Source: Trichormus sp. NMC-1
GTDB taxonomy: Bacteria > Cyanobacteriota > Cyanobacteriia > Cyanobacteriales > Nostocaceae
DNA length: 64,000 nucleotides
Reading direction: 5' to 3'
Assembly (NCBI RefSeq): GCF_001858025.1
Contig: NZ_LZQD01000005.1
Span: 257,790-321,789 of the forward strand
The position numbers and the translations under genes are program-made. The notes beneath the pieces are model-generated. The model saw nothing but the letters and a program-made list of their open reading frames with translations. It was not told the DNA's origin and made no database searches. Shown here in pieces: positions 26,665 to 35,921 of this stretch (the first letter of the stretch is position 1; each line of letters starts with the position of its first letter).

Positions 26665-28941
26665 TTATTTGGTGATTTTCCCCATATAATTTCCCCATAA
26701 CTGGGCGGCTTGAGCGCTACTACCAGATGTGGGGGAATTATCGTCATTTCCTAGCCAAATACCAGTTACAAGCTGCCGACTGGGAATAAAACCAATAAAC
26801 CACAAGTCAACGTTTTTATCTGTTGTCCCCGTTTTACCGGCTTCACCCAGTCCCCGTCCCAGGGCAGCACTGCGGCCAGTACCACTGGAAATTACCTCCT
26901 GCATCATGCTGGTCATTTTATTGGCGACATCTGTTTTCAGCACTCGTTTATTACCATCTGGATCTTGGTCGTAGGAATAGATAACACGACAAGTTTTTAA
27001 ATCTTTGCGATCCTGACAATCACTACTGTCTAAAATCCTGCTAATAGCATGGGGCGGATTCCAAACACCACGATTGCTAATAGCTCCAAAAGCACCAGTC
27101 ATTTCTAAAACATTGACTACACTTTGACCCAAAACTAAACCAGGAACAGGATCAAGTGAAGATTTGACCCCCAAACGCTGCGCCATATTCACTACTTTAT
27201 TTAATCCCACTTCTCTGGCAATTCTTAAAGCAATGGGGTTTTCTGAAAGTGCCAAACCAGTGGCTACGTCTAAACTACCACCTCCACCAGACCGACAGGG
27301 TTTGTAAGTAAAGCCCTGCCAAGGGAATGCACTGCAAGAATAGGTTCTTGATGTTGGTATTCCCTGTTCTAAAGCAGCAGCGTAAGCAAATATCTTGAAG
27401 GTGGAACCTGGTTGTCTTTGAGCTTGCACAGCCCGATTAAACTGGCTTTTTTTATAATCCGTCCCCCCTACCATTGCTAAGATGCTTCCAGTTCTGGAGT
27501 CTAAAGTTACTAGGCCTCCTTGGGAAAACCGAAAGCTTGAACCAGCGTTACTAACTGAATTTCGCAGTGATGATTCTGCCTGAGCTTGAATGGCTGGATC
27601 TAACTGAGTTTCGATAATATAGTTACCCTCTCTTGCTGCTCCTTCCCCTAAAATTGATTCCAGTTCTTGAAAGACGTAATTATAAAAGTAAGGGGCAATT
27701 GTCTGAGCTTGCCTTTCACAAACTTTAGGACTAACTTGAACGGTGGAACGTCTGGCTCGATTAGCATCTTCGGTGCTGATTTTGCCCATTTCCAGCATCC
27801 GTTTAATTACACGATTACGGTAATCGGCTGCTCCTAATTTCCTTAGCCCTTCTCCACAAAAATCGAAGGCGTTGGGAGCTGGTAAAATTCCTACTAAGGT
27901 TGCTGCTTCAGCAAGAGTTAATTCTTTAGCTGACTTTTCAAAGTAATATTTAGCTGCATCCTCAAAGCCGGAAGTATCACCACCTAAAAATACTCGATTT
28001 AAGTAGGTCAGTAAAATATCATCTTTGCTGTAAAAGGTTTCTAATTTCAGGGAGACAATAGCTTCACGCACTTTCCGTCCCAAGGAATCTTGTCTACCTA
28101 CATAATCGCGGAATAAACTACGGGCAACTTGCTGAGTAACTGTACTAGCGCCTTGTTGGACATCGCCGCTACGACTATTAATCAGTACGGCTCGCAATAC
28201 CCCTAAAGGATCTACCCCAAAGTGCCAATAATAACGACTATCCTCGGAAGCCACCACAGCGGCTGGCAAATAAGGACCAAAATTTGATAGCTGCTTTAGG
28301 TCTACGTGAGCAATATTTCTAGGCTCCCGGAGTGGAGTAGAACCATCACGGGCATATACAACCACAGGGGCGCGTGTGGCTGTAGGTAGAGGTCTGACAG
28401 AAAATTTCGTCCATTCTGCCCCAATCGCTAGGGCTAATAAGGCACTGGCACCACCAACACTATAAATTCCCCATGTTGCGGCTTTGATATACCAGGGTGG
28501 CGGATCGACGTATTGCAATCGCACGGAAGCGGCTAATTCTGGCGGTCCCAAGGTAAAGATGTCGCCATGACGCAGTTCTAGAGAAGTGACTCGTCGCTTA
28601 CCTAAATAGATGCCGTTAGTAGAACCCTCATCTTTAATGGTGAAAGTGGGAATCCGTTGGCTCGAATCCCTGGACAAAGATAGGTGAATCTGGCTGACAA
28701 CAGGGTTGCGAACGACGATATCAGCAGATTTGGAACTACGACCTAGAATATAGCGATCGCCCAACAGCGGATATATTTCCGCTTTATCAGCCCCCGCATC
28801 CTGCACCCAGAGTTCTGGTACTTTGGCATTGGGCTTGAGCGCCAGTTTAGAAAAATCAACCCTAGCTTGAATAGTATTGACGGCTTGTGTCAGTTGACCA
28901 AGGAACGTTTGTGGCTTTTGAGGCGGTTGCGGGGAACTCAT
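26665..28941 (-). CDS. FHA-domain PBP1A-family penicillin-binding protein
   Basis: A 758-residue bifunctional peptidoglycan synthase with a cytoplasmic FHA domain. FHA (about residues 55-140) shows GRSSKSADIVV, HLSLSR and DEGSTNGIYLGKRRV, which bind phosphothreonine. A TM follows at about 158-178 (GIYSVGGASALLALAIGAEW). GT51 shows VASEDSRYYWHFGVDPLG and GASTVTQQVAR; the transpeptidase has SxxK as STFK, SEN in LSENPIAL and KTG in AGKTGTTDKNVD. The FHA fusion implies control by a Ser/Thr kinase; a kinase gene occurs at 62230 but there is no evidence they interact. Converges on the DUF4335 gene. Confidence 0.93.
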   Translation of the reverse strand: MSSPQPPQKPQTFLGQLTQAVNTIQARVDFSKLALKPNAKVPELWVQDAGADKAEIYPLLGDRYILGRSSKSADIVVRNPVVSQIHLSLSRDSSQRIPTFTIKDEGSTNGIYLGKRRVTSLELRHGDIFTLGPPELAASVRLQYVDPPPWYIKAATWGIYSVGGASALLALAIGAEWTKFSVRPLPTATRAPVVVYARDGSTPLREPRNIAHVDLKQLSNFGPYLPAAVVASEDSRYYWHFGVDPLGVLRAVLINSRSGDVQQGASTVTQQVARSLFRDYVGRQDSLGRKVREAIVSLKLETFYSKDDILLTYLNRVFLGGDTSGFEDAAKYYFEKSAKELTLAEAATLVGILPAPNAFDFCGEGLRKLGAADYRNRVIKRMLEMGKISTEDANRARRSTVQVSPKVCERQAQTIAPYFYNYVFQELESILGEGAAREGNYIIETQLDPAIQAQAESSLRNSVSNAGSSFRFSQGGLVTLDSRTGSILAMVGGTDYKKSQFNRAVQAQRQPGSTFKIFAYAAALEQGIPTSRTYSCSAFPWQGFTYKPCRSGGGGSLDVATGLALSENPIALRIAREVGLNKVVNMAQRLGVKSSLDPVPGLVLGQSVVNVLEMTGAFGAISNRGVWNPPHAISRILDSSDCQDRKDLKTCRVIYSYDQDPDGNKRVLKTDVANKMTSMMQEVISSGTGRSAALGRGLGEAGKTGTTDKNVDLWFIGFIPSRQLVTGIWLGNDDNSPTSGSSAQAAQLWGNYMGKITK

Positions 28942-29381
28942 CGGCTATATCACATCACACGCTGTTAGTGAAGAATCGGGCGAATCGTAATTTTAATGCT
29001 AGTCTGACACTATTTTACTCACAAGCTATAAATAAATTGGCTGTACGGAATTTTCTAAGTTCAATTTAATACTTATATGCTGCTTGAGAAACAAGATTAT
29101 TTTGTGATTTTTAGAACTAGTTTACGGATAGAAAAATTTCTATCTATATTACTGGATGCCCATTCTATCTCAAAAAACTAGCTGTACAAGCACAATCAGG
29201 ATATTTAGGTTGGTATTGCTAGAAACTACTCTTCAATCAACCAAATATTTAAATTTAACTGTCGCCAAACCTCTCTACCATTTATTATCAAAATCTACAT
29301 CTACCTTTAGAAAGATTTTCTCCAATTAATTGTTTGATTTAATTGGCGAAGTGTTCCGTTGACCTTGAGGTTAATTTCCGA
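28942..29381. promoter_or_regulatory. divergent intergenic region, no gene seen
   Basis: About 440 bp AT-rich spacer between the FHA-PBP gene and a secreted-protein gene on the other strand. Both promoters should be here. No repeats or RNA were recognised. Confidence 0.4.
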
Positions 29382-29849
29382 ATGAAGGGAAAATTTCTGA
29401 CTCTGATTGGTACAGCCCTGACATTGGCGCTTACCACTAATGTTGCTATGGCCGAGTCCAGTCAATCCCCTGTATCTGAAGAATCTAGTAGTTCATCTAC
29501 TAATTCACCAACGGAAATCAAAATGTCACCACTTGGTATGAAAATTCTGTGCGAGCGGTTTCCTCTCAATTCCCGTTGTTCAGGTGGCACAGCAATTAAT
29601 TCTACCATTCCTACTGGCACTACAGTACCAGCAACGAATCCTGCTGAAAGCGGTATTAGTCCTGAAAGCACTACAGTACCAGCAACAACTCCTGATCCAG
29701 GCAATTCCAGTAACTTAACTCCTGCTCCAGGAAGTATGATTTTACCAACATCAGATACACCCAACAGTAGTACGGAACCGGGCGCAAGTTCACCCATGCC
29801 AGTTCCTAGTAATGAGATATTACCAACTCCTCCTCAGGGTGCTTTATAG
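29382..29849 (+). CDS. secreted Pro/Ser/Thr-rich protein
   Basis: A 155-residue protein from the ATG at 29382 (the longer frame from 29343 lacks a signal peptide at its start). It has a clear signal peptide (KGKFLTLIGTALTLALTTNVAMA) with cleavage after AMA-ES. A short conserved-looking core (MSPLGMKILCERFPLNSRCSGG, two Cys) is followed by a low-complexity tail of PATTPDPGNSS-type sequence. The Cys-bounded core recurs in small cyanobacterial exported proteins, but I cannot assign a function. A hairpin terminator follows. Confidence 0.72.
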   Translation: MKGKFLTLIGTALTLALTTNVAMAESSQSPVSEESSSSSTNSPTEIKMSPLGMKILCERFPLNSRCSGGTAINSTIPTGTTVPATNPAESGISPESTTVPATTPDPGNSSNLTPAPGSMILPTSDTPNSSTEPGASSPMPVPSNEILPTPPQGAL

Positions 29850-29905
29850 GTAATGTTAGTTGGTGCATTGAAATTTAATAAATAAACCTTTCATTTATTT
29901 GGTAG

Positions 29906-29935
29906 CCTGGAGATGCTAAACTCCAGGTTTCTTTG
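29906..29935 (+). terminator. intrinsic terminator-like hairpin
   Basis: CCTGGAG (29906-29912), loop ATGCTAAA, CTCCAGG (29921-29927), then TTTCTTTG. It lies 57 bp after the secreted-protein stop and fits a Rho-independent terminator. Confidence 0.65.
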
Positions 29936-30038
29936 TTGATATTTATTAAAATCAGAGTTGAAAAAGAGAGCAGCTGGGTAAAAGGGGACAATTTCAGAAA
30001 TTACCTTTTTCCCAATTACCGAAAATTTGGGTATCAAA

Positions 30039-30515
30039 TTAGCGGGGTCTGTGACTTGTGGTAGATGTTTGTTGCAAAGAAGCAATTAAAAGGCAAACAA
30101 TACCAATACTAATAAAAGAATCTGCCACATTAAATACGGCAAAGTTAATCAGGCGAAAATCCAGAAAATCAACCACGTAGCCTAAAGAAAACCGATCAAT
30201 CCCATTACCTATAGCCCCACCTAAAATCAAGCCATAACCCAACTGATCCCAAAAACTTAACATAGGGCCAAATGTGGCAATGGCTATCAATACTAAACTT
30301 ACACCTAAAGAGAGCCATCGCAACCACTCTACTTTTCCACTTAATAAACTAAACGCTGCACCTGTATTAGTAACATAGGTAAAATGAAATATACCTGGGA
30401 GTAATGGTAGTGTTTGTCCCAAAGCAAAAGTTCGTACTACCCAGAATTTTGTCACTTGATCTAGAAAAAAAGCTAAAAAGGCCGCAATCCAAAAGAGGTG
30501 ATTTTTTAAACGCAT
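30039..30515 (-). CDS. lspA: lipoprotein signal peptidase (signal peptidase II)
   Basis: A 158-residue membrane aspartyl protease that removes signal peptides from prolipoproteins. Four TM segments are visible. Conserved motifs: FLDQVTKFWV (near 18), FTYVTNTGAAFSLL, and the two catalytic Asp in GNGIDRFSLGYVVDF and FAVFNVADSFI. Length is typical. Substrates in this window would include the A2M lipoprotein and PstS. It lies 60 bp after bioY on the same strand and may be co-transcribed with it. Confidence 0.95.
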   Translation of the reverse strand: MRLKNHLFWIAAFLAFFLDQVTKFWVVRTFALGQTLPLLPGIFHFTYVTNTGAAFSLLSGKVEWLRWLSLGVSLVLIAIATFGPMLSFWDQLGYGLILGGAIGNGIDRFSLGYVVDFLDFRLINFAVFNVADSFISIGIVCLLIASLQQTSTTSHRPR

Positions 30516-30522
30516 GATGAAT

Positions 30523-30572
30523 TAGTCATTAATCATTAGTCATTAGCCATTAGTCATCTGACTACTGATCAA
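30523..30572. repeat. ATTAGTC heptamer array
   Basis: Units of the TTAGTCA type in tandem between bioY and lspA, with an inverse TGACTAAT at 30566. Confidence 0.65.
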
Positions 30573-30575
30573 TGA

Positions 30576-31163
30576 CTAATAAAACATTATATGTCGTAGC
30601 ACATATGCTACTATGGTGACAGCACAAACTACAGCTAGTTGACCTGGTAGTGAAAACCAAGAGTATTTAAGGATTGCTTGCATTAAAGGTAGGTTATCTG
30701 CCACTTTTCCGGGCAAAAGATAGCCAATCATTAAATAAGCAATACCGCAGATGTGGACTGTTAGCAATCCACAAAAACAACTAAAAGCCAACATTTCTAA
30801 ACGAGGTCTGGCTTTAAAGGCAAAATAGCCGCAAATCCAAGCTCCGGGAATAAAGCCGAGCAGATAGCCAAACTGAGATAGCTTAACATAACCAATACCG
30901 CCTCCTTCGGCAAATACAGGTAACAAGGTTAATCCCATGACTAAATAAGCAATCTGAGAAAGCGCACCAGCATTTTTGCCTCCTAAACAACCGACTAGCA
31001 GCACGGCTCCAATTTGATAGCTAACACCTAAAGACAAGGTTTTAACTCCTTGCTGACCCCAACTCCAAGGAAAAGTAGTGCCATAGGCTTCTAGGAACGT
31101 GCCACCCATTGTTAGGAGTAAGCCAATCATAGACCATAATAATTGATTGGAAGCAGCAAACAT
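30576..31163 (-). CDS. bioY: biotin transporter BioY (ECF substrate-binding component)
   Basis: A 195-residue integral membrane protein with six predicted spans. BioY features: GVSYQIGAVLLVGCLGGKNAGALSQIAYLVMGL, the LPVFAEGGGIGYV segment and FGYLLGFIPGAWICGY, matching the conserved biotin-binding region. BioY imports biotin, alone or with the shared EcfAT module; none is nearby. It precedes lspA in the same direction. Confidence 0.92.
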   Translation of the reverse strand: MFAASNQLLWSMIGLLLTMGGTFLEAYGTTFPWSWGQQGVKTLSLGVSYQIGAVLLVGCLGGKNAGALSQIAYLVMGLTLLPVFAEGGGIGYVKLSQFGYLLGFIPGAWICGYFAFKARPRLEMLAFSCFCGLLTVHICGIAYLMIGYLLPGKVADNLPLMQAILKYSWFSLPGQLAVVCAVTIVAYVLRHIMFY

Positions 31164-31416
31164 TGAACAGGGAACAGGGAATAGGCCAAAGGTAAAGCTA
31201 ACAGCAACCAGTATAGGCCAATGGTAAGAAGATGAGACCCAGCCTTAACACTGAAAATTGGTATTACTGAGGTTAGGTGATTGAGTAAAAGGTAACATTG
31301 TTCTTTGTTACTTAACTAGTTACCGAGAATAAATACTTATGTTAACCGTATAGAGTAGATAAAAATTAATACAAAAAACCTTGAATTGGAATCGAAGTCA
31401 AGAGATTTTTGAGATT

Positions 31417-31435
31417 ATTAACCTACCGTTAACCT
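31417..31435 (+). promoter_or_regulatory. Pho box upstream of pstS
   Basis: ATTAACCT (31417-31424) and GTTAACCT (31428-31435) are direct 8-bp repeats with 11-bp period, matching the cyanobacterial Pho box consensus YTTAACCT. They lie 65 bp before the pstS ATG, so SphR/PhoB-type phosphate control is expected. A weaker third half-site may follow. Confidence 0.7.
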
Positions 31436-31499
31436 TATTATGAATCATTTAGCGGTATCTTAGAAGCGCTCATCTGGAAATTTACAGATATTTACAGCA

Positions 31500-32678
31500 A
31501 TGGTATTACATCTAAATCGAGTAAAGAATAATTCATTTATAACTTCAGCAGCAGTGTTAACACTGACAATGGGGTTAGCGGCTTGCGGGGGAAATTCAAG
31601 CCCTGACAATACTGCTACAACTGAAACTCCTGGCACTACTCAAAATACAACTGCTTCTAGTCCAGCTAAACTCGATCTTGGTGGAAATATCACCTTAACC
31701 GGTGCTGGCGCAACTTTCCCCGCACCATTGTATGCAAGTTGGTTTACTGATTTAAACAAAAAATATCCGAGTTTGCAAGTTAGCTATCAGTCAGTAGGTA
31801 GCGGTGCTGGTGTTGAGCAATTTATCCAAGGTACTGTAGACTTTGGTGCTAGTGATGTAGCGATGAAGGATGAAGAGATCGCCAAAGTACCCCAAGATAA
31901 AGGCGTGATTTTACTACCTGTAACTGCCGGGAGTATTGTACTAGCTTACAATCTACCAGATGTTACTGAACTAAAACTACCACGCACAGTTTATACTGAT
32001 ATCTTATTGGGTAAAATCAAGTCATGGGATGATCCGGCAATTGCTAAAGCTAACCCTGAAGCAAAGTTGCCCAAACAACCAATCACTGTTGTATATCGTG
32101 CTGATGGTAGTGGGACTACAGGTGTGTTCACAAAACACATGAGTGCTATTAGCCCAGAGTGGAAAACTAAAGTTGGTGAAGGTAAAAGCGTAGCCTGGCC
32201 TGTGGGAGTTGGCGCTAAAGGTAATGAAGGTGTAACAGCCCAAATTCAACAAACTCAAGGTTCTATTGGTTATATTGAGTATGGCTACGCCAAACAAAAT
32301 AATATTAAGTTTGCAGCTTTGGAAAACAAGAGTGGCACAATGGTTGTAGCTAATGAGGAGTCAGCATCTAAGACTCTGGCAGCTGTAACTCTTCCAGAAA
32401 ATCTCCGTGCTTTCATTGCTGACCCAGAAGGTGCAGATTCCTATCCCATTGTTACGTATACCTGGCTTCTTGTATACAAAAAATATCCGGATGCGGCTAA
32501 AGCCAAAGCCATAGAAGCAGCAATTGAGTATGCATTAACTGATGGTCAAAAGCTGGCTGGAGAATTAGGTTATGTTCCTCTACCAGCAAATGTGATTAGT
32601 AAGGTTGCTGCTGCGGCTGACCAAATTAGTCCTGACTATAAAATTGCTGTGAGTGGTGGAACTGATGCGAGTCAGTAG
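31500..32678 (+). CDS. pstS: phosphate ABC transporter substrate-binding lipoprotein
   Basis: A 392-residue periplasmic binding protein. The signal sequence ends in a lipobox (GLAACGG), so Cys near residue 28 is lipidated. Phosphate-binding motifs: GAGATFPAPLYASWF, YQSVGSGAGVEQF, DFGASDVAM and RADGSGTTGVFTKHM. It delivers phosphate to PstCAB encoded just downstream. The gene is preceded by a Pho box, and a 257-bp spacer separates it from pstC. Confidence 0.96.
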   Translation: MVLHLNRVKNNSFITSAAVLTLTMGLAACGGNSSPDNTATTETPGTTQNTTASSPAKLDLGGNITLTGAGATFPAPLYASWFTDLNKKYPSLQVSYQSVGSGAGVEQFIQGTVDFGASDVAMKDEEIAKVPQDKGVILLPVTAGSIVLAYNLPDVTELKLPRTVYTDILLGKIKSWDDPAIAKANPEAKLPKQPITVVYRADGSGTTGVFTKHMSAISPEWKTKVGEGKSVAWPVGVGAKGNEGVTAQIQQTQGSIGYIEYGYAKQNNIKFAALENKSGTMVVANEESASKTLAAVTLPENLRAFIADPEGADSYPIVTYTWLLVYKKYPDAAKAKAIEAAIEYALTDGQKLAGELGYVPLPANVISKVAAAADQISPDYKIAVSGGTDASQ

Positions 32679-32935
32679 TCTCACCTTTTCGTTTAATCGC
32701 AATACTCCAGCAATAGTTTAAGCACAATAATTTAATTTACCAATCAGTTGGGAACCCTGATTAGCTAGTGTCTCAGATGCAAAAAACGACGAAGCAATAC
32801 TTAAAGTATAGACGTAGCCACTAATACCAGGATGTGTTGGTTGCTTACTGGTTTCATACTCAGTAGTCGGTACTTTCTTCTTAAGTCTGGTTCCCTCTCA
32901 TATTTTTTCTGATTTGATTTTTACAGTCAGTATTT

Positions 32936-33886
32936 ATGACTACAAATTCTCAGAATATGCCCTCAGCGATTAAACAGCGCTCGGAGATAGACAAATCTCT
33001 AGATCAGGGATTTATTTGGTTGACACAGCTTTTTGCTCTAGCGATCGCTGGCACTTTATTATGGATCACGGCACAGGTTGCTATTGGGGCTTGGCCTGCC
33101 ATTCAAGAGTTTGGTTTTGGCTTTTTATTTCAAACCACTTGGAATCCTGTAAATAATGAATATGGGGTGCTGCCACAAGTCTATGGCACTCTCATTAGTT
33201 CTTTTCTGGGCTTGTTATTAGCTATACCTATTGGTGTCGGTACTGCTGTTTTACTAAGTGAAAATTTTCTACCTGCTCCGGTGCGGGTGGTATTGGTATT
33301 TTTAGTAGAACTACTAGCAGCTATTCCTAGTGTTGTCTATGGAGTATGGGGAATTTTTGTTTTAATCCCGATTTTGACCAACTTGGGCAAATGGCTGCAT
33401 AGTTCCTTCGGCTGGATACCATTTTTTAGCACCCCACCCACAGGGCCAGGAATGCTACCGGCTGGAGTGATATTAGCAATTATGACTTTACCAATCATCA
33501 CTGCTATCTCCCGTGATGCCTTAATTTCTGTACCCCCTAGTTTGCGTCAAGCCGCTATCGGACTGGGTGCAACTCGTTGGGAAACACTTTTTCAAGTTAT
33601 CATCCCCGCTGCCTTTTCTGGCATTGTCAGTGCGGTGATGTTGGCACTTGGTAGAGCCATGGGAGAAACAATGGCTGTAACAATGTTAATTGGTAATTCC
33701 AACAACATCAATATTTCCTTACTCGCTCCATCTAATACAATTTCGTCTCTACTAGCCAGCCAATTTTCTGAAGCCAGTGGGTTACAAATTTCAGCTTTAA
33801 TGTACGCTGCTTTAGTTCTGTTTTTTCTAACGCTGGTAGTGAATGTTTTGGCAGAGTTTATTGTTCTCCGGGTTAAGCGACTGTAG
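32936..33886 (+). CDS. pstC: phosphate ABC transporter permease PstC
   Basis: A 316-residue permease with six TM segments. Signature: the long periplasmic insert WNPVNNEYGVLPQVYGTL, IPSVVYGVWGIFVLIP, and the EAA loop PPSLRQAAIGLGATRWETLFQVIIPAAFSGI. PstC pairs with PstA to form the phosphate channel. The TAG stop is 15 bp from pstA. Confidence 0.96.
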   Translation: MTTNSQNMPSAIKQRSEIDKSLDQGFIWLTQLFALAIAGTLLWITAQVAIGAWPAIQEFGFGFLFQTTWNPVNNEYGVLPQVYGTLISSFLGLLLAIPIGVGTAVLLSENFLPAPVRVVLVFLVELLAAIPSVVYGVWGIFVLIPILTNLGKWLHSSFGWIPFFSTPPTGPGMLPAGVILAIMTLPIITAISRDALISVPPSLRQAAIGLGATRWETLFQVIIPAAFSGIVSAVMLALGRAMGETMAVTMLIGNSNNINISLLAPSNTISSLLASQFSEASGLQISALMYAALVLFFLTLVVNVLAEFIVLRVKRL

Positions 33887-33901
33887 TTTTAGGTTGAATT
33901 T

Positions 33902-34783
33902 ATGACTTCTTCTTTTCCCCAAAGCAGCCTGACTCGCTCCCCTTCCTCTCCCCGAACAATGTTCAACACGGCAATGACCGTAGTTGCATTTATTTGTGGA
34001 GTATTGGCGCTGCTACCTCTGGTGGCTGTTCTTTCTTATGTATTGTTTAAAGGTTTTAGCAGTTTAAACCTCAGTGTGTTTACAGAATTGCCCCCAGCGC
34101 CTCTGAGAAAGGGAGGAGGTTTTGGTAATGCCATTTTGGGAACCCTATTTATGGTGGGAATTGGTGCATTCATCAGTATTCCTTTTGGTGTGTTAGCGGC
34201 AATTTATTTAACAGAGTTTAGTTCTAGTAAAGTAGCTAGATGGATACGGTTTGCTACTAACATTCTCAGTGGAGTTCCCTCTATTATTGCTGGGGTATTT
34301 GCTTATGGAATTGTGGTTTTGACATTAGTAAAGCTGAATTTAGGTTCTTACTCAGCTTTCGGTGGTGGGTTTGCGTTGGCAATTTTGATGTTACCCACGA
34401 TTGTGAGAACCACAGACGAAGCTTTACAGTTAGTTTCCCAAGATTTGCGTCAAGCATCTGTGGGGTTAGGCGCAACTCAGTTTCAAACGGTCGCACAGGT
34501 GGTATTACCAGCAGCTTTACCAGCAATTGTAACTGGTTCTACGTTAGCGATCGCCAGAGCATCTGGAGAAACTGCACCGTTACTATTTACGGCGCTGTTT
34601 TCCTCTTTTTGGCCTAGTGGCTTATTTCAACCAACAGCTTCTCTGGCAGTTTTAGTTTATAACTTCTCAGTTTCACCTTTTCAAAATTGGCAGTCTCTAG
34701 CTTGGGCTGCTTCCCTAATCTTGGTTTTGATGGTTCTGATTACAAGTATCATCGCTCGTTGGGCAACAAGGCAAAAAGCTTAA
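33902..34783 (+). CDS. pstA: phosphate ABC transporter permease PstA
   Basis: A 293-residue permease. It shows GGGFGNAILGTLFMVGIG, GVPSIIAGVFAYGIVVL and the EAA loop SQDLRQASVGLGATQFQTVAQVVLPAALPAI. The N-terminal 20 residues (SSFPQSSLTRSPSSPRT) are low in complexity and cytoplasmic. It forms the channel with PstC; the gene order pstS-C-A-B is the standard one. Confidence 0.96.
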   Translation: MTSSFPQSSLTRSPSSPRTMFNTAMTVVAFICGVLALLPLVAVLSYVLFKGFSSLNLSVFTELPPAPLRKGGGFGNAILGTLFMVGIGAFISIPFGVLAAIYLTEFSSSKVARWIRFATNILSGVPSIIAGVFAYGIVVLTLVKLNLGSYSAFGGGFALAILMLPTIVRTTDEALQLVSQDLRQASVGLGATQFQTVAQVVLPAALPAIVTGSTLAIARASGETAPLLFTALFSSFWPSGLFQPTASLAVLVYNFSVSPFQNWQSLAWAASLILVLMVLITSIIARWATRQKA

Positions 34784-34838
34784 CAAAATACTTCAACATG
34801 ATGGTTGATCATCCCTAAAAATTATCTCTAAACTATTT

Positions 34839-35645
34839 ATGGCTACTAACGCTAGTACGATGAATGGGACTGATGCGGTTTTACGTACAGAAAATCTGAA
34901 TATTTACTACGGTAACTTCCTTGCTGTACAGAATGTTTGGCTAGATATTCCCAAAAATAAGGCTACGGCTTTTATTGGGCCTTCAGGCTGTGGTAAGAGT
35001 ACATTACTTCGATGCTATAACCGTCTTAACGATTTAATTGAATCGTTTCGAGCCGAAGGTAAAATTTATTTTGGTGATAATAATTTGTATGCACCAGATA
35101 TTGATCCGGTAGAAGTACGTCGTCGGATTGGTATGGTGTTTCAAAGACCAAACCCTTTTCCCAAATCAATTTTTGACAATATTACTTTTGGAGCCAAAAT
35201 CAACGGCTACAAAGGAGATCTTAATGAATTGGTTGAACGGAGTTTGCGACAAGCTGCTTTATGGGATGAAGTCAAAGATAAACTTAAGCAAAGTGGTTTA
35301 TCTTTATCAGGTGGACAACAACAGCGTTTATGTATTGCTAGAGCGATCGCAGTTCAACCAGAGGTGATCCTCATGGATGAACCATGCTCGGCTCTTGATC
35401 CTATTTCTACTTTGCGGGTTGAAGAACTAATTCACGAACTCAAAGAACAATACACCATTGTGATCGTTACCCACAATATGCAACAAGCTGCACGGGTTTC
35501 TGATAAAACAGCCTTTTTTAATGTCAAAACTTCCGATAAAGGCGGTAGAACAGGCTATTTAGTAGAGTACAACTCCACAGAATTAATTTTCAACAATCCA
35601 CAGCAAGAAGATACTAAAGCTTATATCAGCGGTAGATTTGGTTAA
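34839..35645 (+). CDS. pstB: phosphate ABC transporter ATP-binding protein
   Basis: A 268-residue ATPase. Walker [10 protein letters not shown] (residues 47-55), signature LSGGQQQR, Walker B VILMDEP and switch His in [13 protein letters not shown] are all intact. The [14 protein letters not shown] segment is diagnostic of PstB. It energises PstCA. No phoU follows, unlike the enterobacterial operon. Confidence 0.97.
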   Translation: MATNASTMNGTDAVLRTENLNIYYGNFLAVQNVWLDIPKNKATAFIGPSGCGKSTLLRCYNRLNDLIESFRAEGKIYFGDNNLYAPDIDPVEVRRRIGMVFQRPNPFPKSIFDNITFGAKINGYKGDLNELVERSLRQAALWDEVKDKLKQSGLSLSGGQQQRLCIARAIAVQPEVILMDEPCSALDPISTLRVEELIHELKEQYTIVIVTHNMQQAARVSDKTAFFNVKTSDKGGRTGYLVEYNSTELIFNNPQQEDTKAYISGRFG

Positions 35646-35784
35646 TGTTGGATTTATGTCACCTTTCTTATCGCTATGTGACAGTTAATAACTACCATTA
35701 CTCAAACCTACCTATCACTGAGAAATTTCTACAGTGATATTTTTTTCTTAAAATTATTAAAAACTGCTTTCTATGGTGATTTAA

Positions 35785-35863
35785 CCAGCCCTCTAAAGGG
35801 TTTTCATCTTACCTTCTTAGAAAACTCACATTGTGTGCTATTTATCAATATTTAGAGGGCTGG
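35785..35863. mobile_element. 79-bp MITE with 13-bp perfect terminal inverted repeats
   Basis: CCAGCCCTCTAAA at 35785-35797 is perfectly inverted as TTTAGAGGGCTGG at 35851-35863. Its interior (TTTTCATCTTACCTTCTTAG, CTCACATT, TATTT-TCAATATT) is nearly identical to 41368-41430, the leader of the IS4-like transposase relic. It carries no ORF, so it is probably a non-autonomous derivative of that IS. Confidence 0.7.
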
Positions 35864-35921
35864 ATGTAGAAACCCCATCTTCAACGAAGTAAGATGAGGT
35901 AGTTCATTATCTATTAATGCT

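Noticed and set aside
35860-35905. CCCCATCTT/AAGATGAGG hairpin before the CBS kinase as a riboswitch or IS end
   Set aside because: Only a short stem and no further conserved structure; function cannot be argued from it.
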